Shown piece by piece: positions 9,125 to 18,039 of a DNA stretch of 64,000 nt. A model generated the notes under the pieces. It was not told the DNA's origin, made no database searches, and saw only the letters and a list, made by a program, of their open reading frames with translations. This DNA is from G965205725 sp965205725. GTDB taxonomy: Bacteria; Pseudomonadota; Gammaproteobacteria; Pseudomonadales; Halieaceae. Every line of letters starts with the position of its first letter. Within the stretch, counting starts at the first letter, position 1. Both the position numbers and the translations under genes were made by a program. Location of the stretch: positions 2,852,001-2,916,000 of the forward strand of contig OZ242189.1 in assembly GCA_965205725.1 (NCBI GenBank), written 5' to 3'.

Positions 9125-10213
9125 TCAGCTTGAACCCAGCAGTTGCTGAATGTCAGATTCGGAAATATTCGCAGTGATCACCGCATCGCCAATTGCCTTG
9201 AGCAATACCAGGCGCAACTGACCATCGACGACCTTTTTATCCCGCGCCATTAACTGCATAAACCGGGCTGCATCCATGTTGTCCGGGGCGGTTGTGGGCA
9301 GGGCCATGCGCTTAAGTAATTGCTCCAGGGCCATGACCTCTCGCTGAGCAATCCAGCCGATCTGGGCCGACAATCTCGCAGCGAGACACAGACCGGCTGC
9401 GACCGCTTCTCCGTGCAGCCAACTGCCATAGCCCTGAGCGGTTTCAATGGCGTGGCCAAAGGTATGGCCGAGATTCAAAAGCGCCCGGACGCCACTTTCA
9501 CGCTCATCGGCTGCTACCACTGCCGCCTTGTTGGAGCAGCAGCGCTCAATCGCCTCGGCCAGTGCAGCCTCTTCCCGGGCCAACAGGTTGGGCATATGTT
9601 CATGCAGCCATCTGTAGAACGGCTCATCGCTGATCAAGCCGTATTTAACAACTTCCGCCAGGCCTGCGGATAATTCACGGGTCGGCAATGATTGCAGCGT
9701 ATCGGTATCTATCAGTACACACTCTGGCTGATAAAAAGCGCCTATCATGTTCTTGCCAAGCGGGTGATTTACGCCGGTCTTGCCGCCCACCGAGGAATCC
9801 ACCTGCGCAAGCAACGTGGTGGGCACCTGAACAAAATTGACGCCCCGCTGATAACAGGCTGCGGCAAAGCCGGTCATGTCCCCAACCACTCCCCCACCAA
9901 CGGCTATCAAGGTTGTACTGCGGTTGTGGCCCTCTGCCAACAAGCGATCAAAAATGATGTGCAGTGTTCCCAGAGTTTTATACTGCTCACCGTCAGGCAA
10001 GACAATTTCTGACAAGAGATCACATTCACCCAGGGCAGACCGGACTTTATCGACGTAGAGGGGGGCAACGGTTTCGTTACTTACAATAGCGGCCTGGCGC
10101 CCAGAGATATGCGTAGCAAGCAGCCCGCTACCCGTAAATAAATCGCGGCCAATATAGATTGGATATGTGCGCTCACCCAGCTCAACGTGGAGAGTGTGCA
10201 TCAATACAGTCAC
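9125..10213 (-). CDS. aroB: 3-dehydroquinate synthase
   Basis: AroB converts DAHP to 3-dehydroquinate, the second step of the shikimate pathway, using NAD and a divalent metal. The 362-residue product shows the NAD-binding GGGVVGDMTGFAA segment, followed by TTLLAQVDSSVGGKTGVNHP, and metal-ligand histidines in NLGHTFGHAIE and WLHGEAVAAG. The frame starts at GTG 10213, which has GAGAGG 6 nt upstream. An in-frame ATG at 10201 lacks such a site, so I prefer the GTG. It lies 18 nt after aroK, in the same minus-strand transcription unit that begins with the pil genes. The aroK-aroB coupling downstream of pilQ is the classic gammaproteobacterial arrangement. Confidence 0.96.
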   Translation of the reverse strand: MTVLMHTLHVELGERTYPIYIGRDLFTGSGLLATHISGRQAAIVSNETVAPLYVDKVRSALGECDLLSEIVLPDGEQYKTLGTLHIIFDRLLAEGHNRSTTLIAVGGGVVGDMTGFAAACYQRGVNFVQVPTTLLAQVDSSVGGKTGVNHPLGKNMIGAFYQPECVLIDTDTLQSLPTRELSAGLAEVVKYGLISDEPFYRWLHEHMPNLLAREEAALAEAIERCCSNKAAVVAADERESGVRALLNLGHTFGHAIETAQGYGSWLHGEAVAAGLCLAARLSAQIGWIAQREVMALEQLLKRMALPTTAPDNMDAARFMQLMARDKKVVDGQLRLVLLKAIGDAVITANISESDIQQLLGSS

Positions 10214-10231
10214 TGTGAACCTCTCAGCAAT

Positions 10232-10747
10232 TCAGTCAGAAATATCTCTGGCGATCTCTTCTGCTAACAAACGCGCGCCTCGACTGCCGGTCTGCGCTAT
10301 GTAATCTGCGATTTCTCGATATAACGGCTCTCGCTCTGCCATCAACCCTCGCAGTGTCTGCTCCAGTTCACCGCCCTGCAAAAGAGGGCGCCGCTGATCG
10401 TGGCGCGTGCGGGTTGCCTGTTGGTCAACGGTCGTATGCAAATACACAACGAACCCCCGCGAGCCTAGAAACCGTCGATTATCGCTTTGCAGAACGGCTC
10501 CACCACCCGTCGCAAGCACAATCCCGTTGCGCTGTGTTAGCTCATCAATGACCTGAGCCTCGCGCTTGCGGAAGCCCTCCTCTCCTTCAACATCAAAAAT
10601 CCAGGGGATATCTGCACCGGTGCGCTCCTCAACAACAGCATCGCTATCAACAAAATCCAGCTTCAACTGCTTGGCGAGAATACGACCTATGGTGGTTTTA
10701 CCCGCCCCCATTGGGCCTACCAGAAAGACCTTACTCAGTTTTGGCAT
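10232..10747 (-). CDS. aroK: Shikimate kinase
   Basis: AroK phosphorylates shikimate at the 3-hydroxyl using ATP. The 171-residue product has a P-loop at residues 11-19 (GPMGAGKTTIGR), the shikimate-binding DSDAVVEERTG segment and the GGGAVL motif. A LID region with Arg residues (RTRHDQRRPLL) follows. The start ATG is 6 nt after the pilQ stop, so the gene probably depends on read-through from the pil operon or on a promoter within pilQ. Because pilQ is broken here, polarity onto aroK-aroB would be costly; this predicts an internal promoter near the pilQ 3' end, which I did not identify. Confidence 0.96.
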   Translation of the reverse strand: MPKLSKVFLVGPMGAGKTTIGRILAKQLKLDFVDSDAVVEERTGADIPWIFDVEGEEGFRKREAQVIDELTQRNGIVLATGGGAVLQSDNRRFLGSRGFVVYLHTTVDQQATRTRHDQRRPLLQGGELEQTLRGLMAEREPLYREIADYIAQTGSRGARLLAEEIARDISD

Positions 10748-10753
10748 CAGTAA

Positions 10754-12647
10754 CTAGTCAAGTAATGTATCGGCGAGTATTCGCGGAGTAATAAAAATCA
10801 GCGTTTCAGTTTTAGTCTGGCGGGAGGAGGTAGTCTTGAAGAGGCGGCCCATATAAGGAATATCTCCCAAAAAGGGTACCTTGGATGTCGAATCTACATC
10901 TTCAGTTCGAAAGACTCCACCAAGCACGACCGTCTCGCCATTGCCAACCAAAACCTGTGTAGTCAATTCGGTGGTATCAATTGAGGGGATAAAACCACCT
11001 GAGCCACTGGGAACCAGATCACCCACCGAGTCCTGATTGATGGCCAAATCGAGTAGCACTCGATCATCCGGTGTGATATTGGGTGTCACTTGCAGCGACA
11101 ATACGGCCTCTTTAAAGTTGGTTGTCGTTTCACCACTGGCCGAAGCTTCCTGATACGGAATTTCAGTACCGGATTTGATCGTGGCCTCCTGTTTGTCGCC
11201 GGTTATCACCTTGGGTTGCGACACCACCTCACCGCTACCGGAGTTTTCCAACGCGGAAAGCTCCGCCGCTAAAAACAGATCATTGCGGGTATAGCCGACA
11301 GCCAGTGAGCCGGTCGCGGCAGATACTCCCAAATCCACCAACAAAGCTCCAGGAAAGGACACTGCGGTTGCCTCTCCCTGGGTAATCTCTGAGTTGATAG
11401 CGGCGACATTATTCAGGTCGCCCGCAACTGTCGTTATATCATCATCGCCAATATTCAAACCCGCGCCACCCCAGCGAATGCCCAATTGCTGAACGGCATC
11501 TGACTGAGCGATAACTATCCGCGCTTCAATCATCACCTGGCGAATTGGAATGTCCACTAACTCTATAACGCTCAGCAATTTCAGCCGCGGGCGCAACCAT
11601 CAGTACGTTGCCGACCTGGCGCTTGTCCAACCCCTTGGTTTTAAGAACCAGCTCCAGCGCCTGATCCCTCGGAACATTCTGCAAGCGCAGGGTGATACTA
11701 CCTGCAACCGTATCACTGACGACCAGGTTCAAATCAGTAAAGTCTGCTATGAGCTGCAATGCCGCGCGCACATCAATATCCTGAAAATTCAAAGACAACC
11801 GGTCGCCAACATAGCTGAACTCGTTCTCACGCGCCTCTATCTCGCCGGAAGTTAATGGTTTCACACTCACCACGTACTGGTTATCCGTTTGATACGCCAG
11901 GTAATCGTAATCACCTTTTGCATCAATAGAGATCACTATTCCGCGCTCGCCTGGGGTCAATTCCAGGCTAGAGACTGGTGTTGCAAAATCTGTCACATCA
12001 TAGCGGCGCGCCAGATTCTCCTTGGCAGCCGTTTCCAAAAACTCGATTTTTACCTGGCCAGCTTCATTGAACACATTCACATCCACATTCGGATCAGACA
12101 GTGTCAACACCAGTCGGCCTTCGCCAGTTTCACTGCGCTGAAATTCGAGCGATTCGATTTCTGATCCAGCCTCTGCTACCAGTGGTGCCGAACTGGCGAC
12201 CAACTCCGGCTCAGCCACCTGCTTGAGATACTCAGCGGCTCCTGCATTGCCGACTTCGATAACCAGTGAATGGCCTTCAACCCTGGTTTCATAAGGCACC
12301 AGTTCCAGCAGATTCAAAATCATTCGGGTGCGGTCACCTGACTCCAACACCAACACGTCAGTGGCATTGCCGTAGGGTAGCGAATATTTTTTACGACCCA
12401 GCTCGCTGCTGGTTTCAGCAAAGTCCAGTGCAATGCGGGCCGGTTTTTCTATTGTGTAGGCGTTCGGTACAGGCGGGGCACCGTTAAAATCGAGCCTTAT
12501 TTCAAAAATACTGCCTGGCCTGGAACTAAAGCTGATAGCGGTGACAACGGACGCACGGGCAAGTCCGGCATATACGAAAGATGCCAGCGTCAGTATTAAC
12601 GCGCTTACAACCGGGCTTTTCGTTATTCTGAACACGGCATTCACCAA
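10754..12647 (-). pseudogene. pilQ: Type IV pilus secretin PilQ, internal deletion and frameshift
   Basis: PilQ is the outer-membrane secretin through which type IV pili exit. The first frame (12647 down to 11526) encodes a signal peptide, two AMIN peptidoglycan-binding domains (about residues 35-125 and 160-265) and the short secretin/TonB N-terminal domain, up to NVLMVAPAAEIAER. The frame then shifts and ends in a short nonsense tail. A second frame (from about 11570 to 10754) resumes with VIELVDIPIRQVMIEARIV and carries the whole C-terminal secretin domain. In intact PilQ roughly 70-80 residues (a secretin N domain) separate these two motifs; here they are almost adjacent. So there is both a deletion and a loss of frame. 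Total coding is about 620 codons, against about 700 in relatives. It could be an assembly collapse. The start is TTG 12647 or GTG 12644, directly after the pilP stop. Confidence 0.85.
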
Positions 12648-13178
12648 TTACGGGCCTTTAAGTTTAATGGTACGCGGCCGCTCTACCCAGCCCTCATTGC
12701 CATCCGGTACAATTTCAATCACTGCCACGTAGGTTTGAGTGGCGTCAATAATTTTGCCGTGGTTACGACCGAGAAAGTTACCCACTGTTACGCGATGCAC
12801 GCCTCCATCAGGGTCTTGAATCAAAGTCCAGTCAACGCCTGGACGGGAAAGGCTACCCACCATCGTCAAGGAATCCAGGGTAAACTGTTCAAGAAATTCT
12901 TTGGGTCTCCCGCTATCGGGCTCTACACTCGAAGAGGATTGAAGCTGAGTCATTTCACGAATTTCTATCGGGCGGTCGAACGGGCTGCGCAGAGTGGTCG
13001 CGCTATACGAAAACGCTTTATAAGCCTTGAATGGCGGAATTGGCGCAATCACAGCGCCTGGTCGAGCGCGTTTTTCAGCCATAAACTCGTCCAGGTCGGT
13101 AAACTCTTCGCTGCTACAGCTAACCAAAGTCACGCTGCTGAGCAGAATCTGTAACAGGATGAGCCCGCCGCGCAACAT
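12648..13178 (-). CDS. pilP: Type IV pilus inner-membrane lipoprotein PilP
   Basis: PilP is a periplasmic lipoprotein that links the PilN/PilO inner-membrane complex to the secretin PilQ. The 176-residue product has a lipobox LVSC with Cys21 as the predicted lipidated residue, then a flexible region with RSPFDRP, the typical PilP boundary motif. A small beta domain follows (LDSLTMVGSL ... VGNFLGRNHGKI). The gene lies 2 nt downstream of pilO and its stop touches the pilQ start codon, so translation is likely coupled. With pilQ damaged, PilP would have lost its outer-membrane partner unless another secretin substitutes. Confidence 0.93.
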   Translation of the reverse strand: MLRGGLILLQILLSSVTLVSCSSEEFTDLDEFMAEKRARPGAVIAPIPPFKAYKAFSYSATTLRSPFDRPIEIREMTQLQSSSSVEPDSGRPKEFLEQFTLDSLTMVGSLSRPGVDWTLIQDPDGGVHRVTVGNFLGRNHGKIIDATQTYVAVIEIVPDGNEGWVERPRTIKLKGP

Positions 13179-13180
13179 CG

Positions 13181-13795
13181 CTATAGCTCCTCATCCTTAT
13201 AGCGATAGGTTCTGGCGATAATTTCCAGATTTAGCCTTGAGCCAGCGGTAGATTGCTGCCTGATCGTAAAGTCGTGCAAGGTCACAATACGAGGTAGACC
13301 CGCCATACCACTGATAAATGCCCCGAGGTCGTGATAGGAGCCTTCAGCAATAATTTTTATCGGCAGCTCTATATAAAACTTCCGGGTCATCTCTGCTTGC
13401 AGGTCAATGCTTTCGAACTCCAGCCCGTTAAGCAGACCCTTGCTGGTAATGTCTTCCAGCAGACCCGGCACCTCGGTATCGCTCGGTAACTGGCTGACCA
13501 GGGCACCAAAAGACTCCTCCATTGCGATCATCTGTTTCTTGTATGCATGCAGACTGGCGGCCTGGAAGGCCTTTTCTTCAAACTGCTGCTTAAGCGCCTG
13601 CTCCTGGGCTACTGCGTCCTGCAAAGTGACCTGCAAATTCTGCACATGGTAAAAATAGCCAAGCGTCAGTACACCGACCAGGGCGATCACCCAGGCGATA
13701 ATTTTTACGGGAAACGGCCAGGAACCCATATTCTCAAAATCGAGATCATTGATATCAAATTCCTGCACTGCGCGGAGAATGTCTTCAGCAGCCAT
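13181..13795 (-). CDS. pilO: Type IV pilus alignment protein PilO
   Basis: PilO forms a heterodimer with PilN in the inner membrane and transmits motion between the cytoplasmic motor ring and the secretin. The 204-residue product has a short cytoplasmic part, one membrane segment at about residues 30-48 (IIAWVIALVGVLTLGYF), a coiled-coil segment rich in Gln, Glu and Lys (about residues 55-95) and a ferredoxin-like C-terminal domain. It sits 3 nt after pilN and 2 nt before pilP in a tight operon. Confidence 0.93.
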   Translation of the reverse strand: MAAEDILRAVQEFDINDLDFENMGSWPFPVKIIAWVIALVGVLTLGYFYHVQNLQVTLQDAVAQEQALKQQFEEKAFQAASLHAYKKQMIAMEESFGALVSQLPSDTEVPGLLEDITSKGLLNGLEFESIDLQAEMTRKFYIELPIKIIAEGSYHDLGAFISGMAGLPRIVTLHDFTIRQQSTAGSRLNLEIIARTYRYKDEEL

Positions 13796-13798
13796 GGC

Positions 13799-14365
13799 CT
13801 AGCTCCCCTCCTCGGCGCCCGCAGAGGGTAATTGCAATGGCACTGTCATATTGAAGGTTGTCGCCTGCTCGCCGAAATCTGGTTCAGCTTTCACCCCTTC
13901 CAGATAAGGCTCTTTGAACCAGTCTGAAGAGTCCAGGCGCCGCATCAGGCTCGACACTCTGTTATTTGATTCGGCGATGCCAGTAATCGTAATCATTTGG
14001 CTGGAGGCGGTTAATTCAGTGTAAAAGACGCCTGCGGGAACCGTTCTCACCAACTGATCAAGAATCCGAACAATAATGGGGCGATTGCCCTGCAACTCCT
14101 GAATGACCTGCATCCGATCAAGTAACTGGGTGCGCTTGCGCTGCATATCCCTGATTTCCTCAACCTGCTGGTTGAGAGAATCGATATGACTGGCCAAATA
14201 ATTATTGCGGTTATTCTGGTTCTGTATCTGTCCGCTAAAGAACAAATCCACCACAAACAGAATGGCCACGCCAATCGCGACCACTGCGCCGAGCACTATC
14301 AGGAAGGCCTGTTTTAACTCAGCGCGACGCTCGTCGCGCCACGGCAGTAAATTAATGTGCGCCAT
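13799..14365 (-). CDS. pilN: Type IV pilus assembly protein PilN
   Basis: PilN binds PilM through its cytoplasmic N-terminus; the motif INLLPWRDERR at residues 4-14 is the classic PilM-binding peptide. One membrane helix follows (about residues 21-43), then a coiled coil and a periplasmic ferredoxin-like fold. Length 188 is typical. The ATG overlaps the pilM stop by one base (TAATG), consistent with coupled translation of the stoichiometric PilM-PilN pair. Confidence 0.94.
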   Translation of the reverse strand: MAHINLLPWRDERRAELKQAFLIVLGAVVAIGVAILFVVDLFFSGQIQNQNNRNNYLASHIDSLNQQVEEIRDMQRKRTQLLDRMQVIQELQGNRPIIVRILDQLVRTVPAGVFYTELTASSQMITITGIAESNNRVSSLMRRLDSSDWFKEPYLEGVKAEPDFGEQATTFNMTVPLQLPSAGAEEGS

Positions 14366-15429
14366 TAGTCAAAACTCCGCAGCGCCAATCCACAGGCAAT
14401 CATCAAAGCTGGCGCATCACTGCCGAGCGCCACCGCGTTTACACGAGAGGATATCGCCATATCGAAAAATGGATTTGCAACTGCTGCGGGTGTTCCCAGT
14501 TTTTCCTGAACCAGCCCATCCAGGCCTTCCATCGAGGCAACGCCGCCAGCCAATACAATATAGTCCACATCGCTATAGTGGCTGGAAGAAAAGAAAAACT
14601 GCAAGCAACGCGCTACCTGTTGCACCACAGCATCTTTGAAAGGCTCCAGAACCTCAGGCTCGTAATCGTCTGGCAGACCACCCTGTTTTTTCACCAGGCC
14701 CGCCTCTTCAACCGGCAAACCATAACGGCGCATAATTTCCTCAGTCAGTTGTTTGCCACCAAACAATTGTTCTCGGGTATAAATTGTCTGGCCGTTGGTC
14801 AGCACATTGAGGGTGGTCATTGTGGCGCCGATATCCACCACTGCGACTGTATTTTCATCGTCAATATCGAGCTGACTCTGTAGCAGAGAAAAGGCTCGTT
14901 CCATGGCGTAAGCTTCAACATCCATGATTTTGGCCTGTAGCTCTGCGCCTTCTATCGCCTCAACCCGAGCAGCAATTGTCTCGCGGCGGCAAGCAGCCAG
15001 CAGCACTTCAACCTGGCCGTCACTCTCAGGCGAAACACCCTGGATTTCAAAATCGATGGCTACCTCTTCCAGAGGATACGGAATATATTGGTCGGCCTCC
15101 AGAGTCAACTGGATTTCCATATCATCTTCATTAAGGCCGGCCGGCATATCGACAATTTTGGTAATGACGGAAGACCCGGCTACCGCAACAGCTACGGTTT
15201 TAAGTTTAGTTCTGGACTGCATGGTCACATTGCGAATCGCATGGGCGACTCCGTCCACATCATTGATGTTTTTCTCGATCACAGCATCCGCAAGCAAGGG
15301 GCTGACTGCATAGCTTTCCACGCGGTAGCGTTCACCCGTATGGCTCAACTCTAGTAGCTTGACGGTTGTGGAGCTAATATCCAAACCAAGCACGGGTGCT
15401 GACTTTCTCTGTCCGAAAAGTCCGAACAA
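14365..15429 (-). CDS. pilM: Type IV pilus actin-like ATPase PilM
   Basis: PilM is a cytoplasmic actin/FtsA-fold protein that forms the cytoplasmic ring component of the type IV pilus machine. The 354-residue product shows VLGLDISSTTVKLLEL (phosphate-1 motif, residues 14-29), VVDIGATMTTLNV (phosphate-2, about residue 197) and an adenosine-type motif DYIVLAGGVASMEGL near residue 285. It is the first gene of the pilMNOPQ-aroKB run and diverges from mrcA. This divergent pair is conserved in Pseudomonas and relatives. Confidence 0.94.
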   Translation of the reverse strand: MFGLFGQRKSAPVLGLDISSTTVKLLELSHTGERYRVESYAVSPLLADAVIEKNINDVDGVAHAIRNVTMQSRTKLKTVAVAVAGSSVITKIVDMPAGLNEDDMEIQLTLEADQYIPYPLEEVAIDFEIQGVSPESDGQVEVLLAACRRETIAARVEAIEGAELQAKIMDVEAYAMERAFSLLQSQLDIDDENTVAVVDIGATMTTLNVLTNGQTIYTREQLFGGKQLTEEIMRRYGLPVEEAGLVKKQGGLPDDYEPEVLEPFKDAVVQQVARCLQFFFSSSHYSDVDYIVLAGGVASMEGLDGLVQEKLGTPAAVANPFFDMAISSRVNAVALGSDAPALMIACGLALRSFD

Positions 15430-15603
15430 TATTTTTTCCTATTTGTATCCGATACTTACGCTATATTTATGCACTAATACATTAAATAGAAGGTATAACA
15501 TACACGCAAATATATAAAAATGGTAAAAAAGCATATAATCGACCGTCCATGTTCTTTCGATTGCGTGACAAAAATCTCTAATATATTGATTTATAAGGTT
15601 TTA
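15430..15603. promoter_or_regulatory. AT-rich divergent promoter region pilM / mrcA
   Basis: This 174-bp gap separates the divergent starts of pilM and mrcA and is much richer in A+T than the flanking genes. A perfect TATAAT lies at 15534-15539 on the plus strand, 65 bp before the mrcA ATG, without a convincing -35. A second candidate (TTGCGT, then TATATT after 15 bp) is closer to mrcA. Nothing beyond base composition and these hexamers supports exact start sites. Confidence 0.4.
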
Positions 15604-18039
15604 ATGAAAGTACTAAGAATTGCTCTTCGTCTGGTCCCCGCAGCGCTTTGCTCAATAATCATTGCAGGTTCCGGTGTCTACCTGTATCTCGGCCCGCAAC
15701 TTCCTTCTGTGGAAGTATTGCGCGACGTAAAGCTGCAAACCCCGATGCGCGTGTACACCCGGGATGGCGAACTCATTGGCCAGTTCGGCGAGCAAAAACG
15801 CAACCCCCTGCCCTACCACATGATCCCGCCAATGTTTGTAAAAGCCTTGCTGTCTGCGGAGGATGACGGATTCTTCGAGCACTCTGGTATTGACATCGCC
15901 AGTTTGGCGCGGGCTGTCTCAGAGTTGGTAATGACGGGGCAGAAGGGCTCTGGAGGCAGCACGCTCACTATGCAAGTTGCGCGCAATTACTTTCTGACTC
16001 TGGAGCGGACGTTTACCCGCAAATTCAAGGAAATTCTTCTTTCTCTGGAGATAGAGCGAACACTCAACAAAGAGGAAATATTCGAACTGTACTTCAACCA
16101 GGTATTTCTGGGTCATCGCGCCTACGGCTTTGAGGCGGCGGCACAAGTTTATTATGGCGCTCATATCGCCGAGTTAAATGTCGCGCAGTTGGCCATGCTC
16201 GCGGGATTACCCAAAGCGCCCTCCAGGTACAACCCCATTTCCAATGCTGAACGCGCGCTGGTTCGCCGCAACTGGATTTTGGGCCGCATGAAAAATTTGG
16301 CCTATATAGATGACGCCAGCTACCAGGCGGCGCTAGACATGCCTGTCAGCGCCAGCCACCACGGTGCAAAGCTGGCTTTTGACGCGCCCTACGCCGCAGA
16401 AATGGCGCGCAAAGAGATGATCCGGCGATACGGCGTGGCTGCCTACAACGACGGTTACCATGTATTTACCAGTATTGATTCACGACTGCAAAAAGCCGCA
16501 AACCAGGCCGTACAGGACGGCTTATTCGCTTACGACCAGCGCCATGGCTATCGCGGTGCAGAGCAAAAACTTCCCGCTCCGGACCCCGCTCTGGATATGC
16601 ATTCCCTGTGGTTAAGCGCGCTGCAAACAACTCCAGTGATCGCCGCGCAAATGCCTGCAATCGTGATGGAGGTGGGCGATCAGCACTTGAGTATTCTTCT
16701 CGCCGACGACAGCGTTGAACAGGTTCTGTGGGAGGATGGCCTGAGCCAGGTGCGGCCGTATATTGATGAAAACCGGCGCGGTGGAAGACCCGTTCAGGCT
16801 GCTGACATCTGGCAGTCCGGCGACCTCATCCGCGTGCGCAGGCTCGAAGATCAAAGTTTCCAGCTCAGCCAGGTGCCAGCAGCGCAGGCCGCCCTGGTGT
16901 CTCTGGATGCTAACAATGGAGGCATTCTCAGTATTGTCGGCGGTTTAGGGTTTTCCAAGTCCAAGTTCAATCGCGCAACCCAGGCCACTCGTCAGCCCGG
17001 TTCAAATTTCAAACCATTTATTTACAGCGCGGCCATGGAAAACGGTTTTACTGCTGCCAGCATCATCAATGACGCGCCCGTCGTGTTCGAAGACGCTGCT
17101 CTGGAGGATACCTGGCGACCAGAAAATGACGGCGGCAAGTTTTATGGCCCCACCCGGTTGCGCTGGGCGCTAACCAAATCTCGCAACCTGGTTTCAATTC
17201 GGCTATTGCAACAACTGGGGGTCCGCAAGGCCATCGCCTACGCCGGTCGCTTTGGCTTCGACGCGAATGAGCTGGCAGCAGACCTCGGTCTCGCTCTGGG
17301 AACCCATTCCATAACACCTATCCAGTTAGTAAGCGCATACTCTTCTCTCGCAAATGGAGGCTACAAGATCGATCCATGGATCATCGGGAGGGTTGAAGAC
17401 TTCTATCGCAACACGGCCTTTTCCGCCCAGCCGATGACGGTGTGCAAGCCCTGCGAGCAGGGCGATAACGACCCCGAGGCCGCCGACATTGAGCTGAGCA
17501 TGGAAGACATACTCGCAGCCAAAGCCCACCAGCAGTTTCCACAAGCGCCGCGAATTATCGACGAGCACGTCGCATTCCTCATCGACAGCATCCTGCAAGA
17601 CGTGATTACCAAAGGCACAGGGCGCAGAGCACGAGTGCTTGAGCGCGGCGATATTGCTGGCAAAACCGGAACCACCAATGGCCCAACCGACGCCTGGTTT
17701 TCAGGTTACAACCCCGACGTGGTAACCACCACCTGGCTGGGCTTCGATCAGAATCTGGAGCTGGGCCGCAATGAATTTGGCGGCTCTGCGGCCCTGCCGA
17801 TATGGATCGATTTTATGCGTGTCGCACTGGCAGACAAGCCGGACCTGGCACGTAGAATCCCGGACGGGATGGTCACTGTACGAATCGACCCAGCCAGCGG
17901 ACTATTAGCTCGCCCCGCTCAGAAAGATGCAATTTTCGAATACTTCAGAGCGGATAAAGTACCCAGTGAAATCAACTCTGCCGACTCGGATAGCCTTGTC
18001 AATCAGGCCCATGCCAACCTGCAGGAGAAACTGTTTTAA
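15604..18039 (+). CDS. mrcA: Penicillin-binding protein 1A (bifunctional transglycosylase/transpeptidase)
   Basis: PBP1A polymerises and cross-links peptidoglycan in the periplasm while anchored by an N-terminal membrane helix (about residues 7-29). The glycosyltransferase domain shows EDDGFFEHSGID with the catalytic Glu and GGSTLTMQVARN. An OB-like insert typical of PBP1A follows, then the transpeptidase with the SxxK motif in PGSNFKPF, SRN in TKSRNLVS and KTG in AGKTGTTNGP. The frame stays open 28 codons further upstream, but ATG 15604 starts a normal short cytoplasmic tail (MKVLRIALRLVPA), giving 811 residues. Its stop overlaps convergent maeB by 4 nt. The gene is also called ponA in Pseudomonas. 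Confidence 0.95.
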   Translation: MKVLRIALRLVPAALCSIIIAGSGVYLYLGPQLPSVEVLRDVKLQTPMRVYTRDGELIGQFGEQKRNPLPYHMIPPMFVKALLSAEDDGFFEHSGIDIASLARAVSELVMTGQKGSGGSTLTMQVARNYFLTLERTFTRKFKEILLSLEIERTLNKEEIFELYFNQVFLGHRAYGFEAAAQVYYGAHIAELNVAQLAMLAGLPKAPSRYNPISNAERALVRRNWILGRMKNLAYIDDASYQAALDMPVSASHHGAKLAFDAPYAAEMARKEMIRRYGVAAYNDGYHVFTSIDSRLQKAANQAVQDGLFAYDQRHGYRGAEQKLPAPDPALDMHSLWLSALQTTPVIAAQMPAIVMEVGDQHLSILLADDSVEQVLWEDGLSQVRPYIDENRRGGRPVQAADIWQSGDLIRVRRLEDQSFQLSQVPAAQAALVSLDANNGGILSIVGGLGFSKSKFNRATQATRQPGSNFKPFIYSAAMENGFTAASIINDAPVVFEDAALEDTWRPENDGGKFYGPTRLRWALTKSRNLVSIRLLQQLGVRKAIAYAGRFGFDANELAADLGLALGTHSITPIQLVSAYSSLANGGYKIDPWIIGRVEDFYRNTAFSAQPMTVCKPCEQGDNDPEAADIELSMEDILAAKAHQQFPQAPRIIDEHVAFLIDSILQDVITKGTGRRARVLERGDIAGKTGTTNGPTDAWFSGYNPDVVTTTWLGFDQNLELGRNEFGGSAALPIWIDFMRVALADKPDLARRIPDGMVTVRIDPASGLLARPAQKDAIFEYFRADKVPSEINSADSDSLVNQAHANLQEKLF

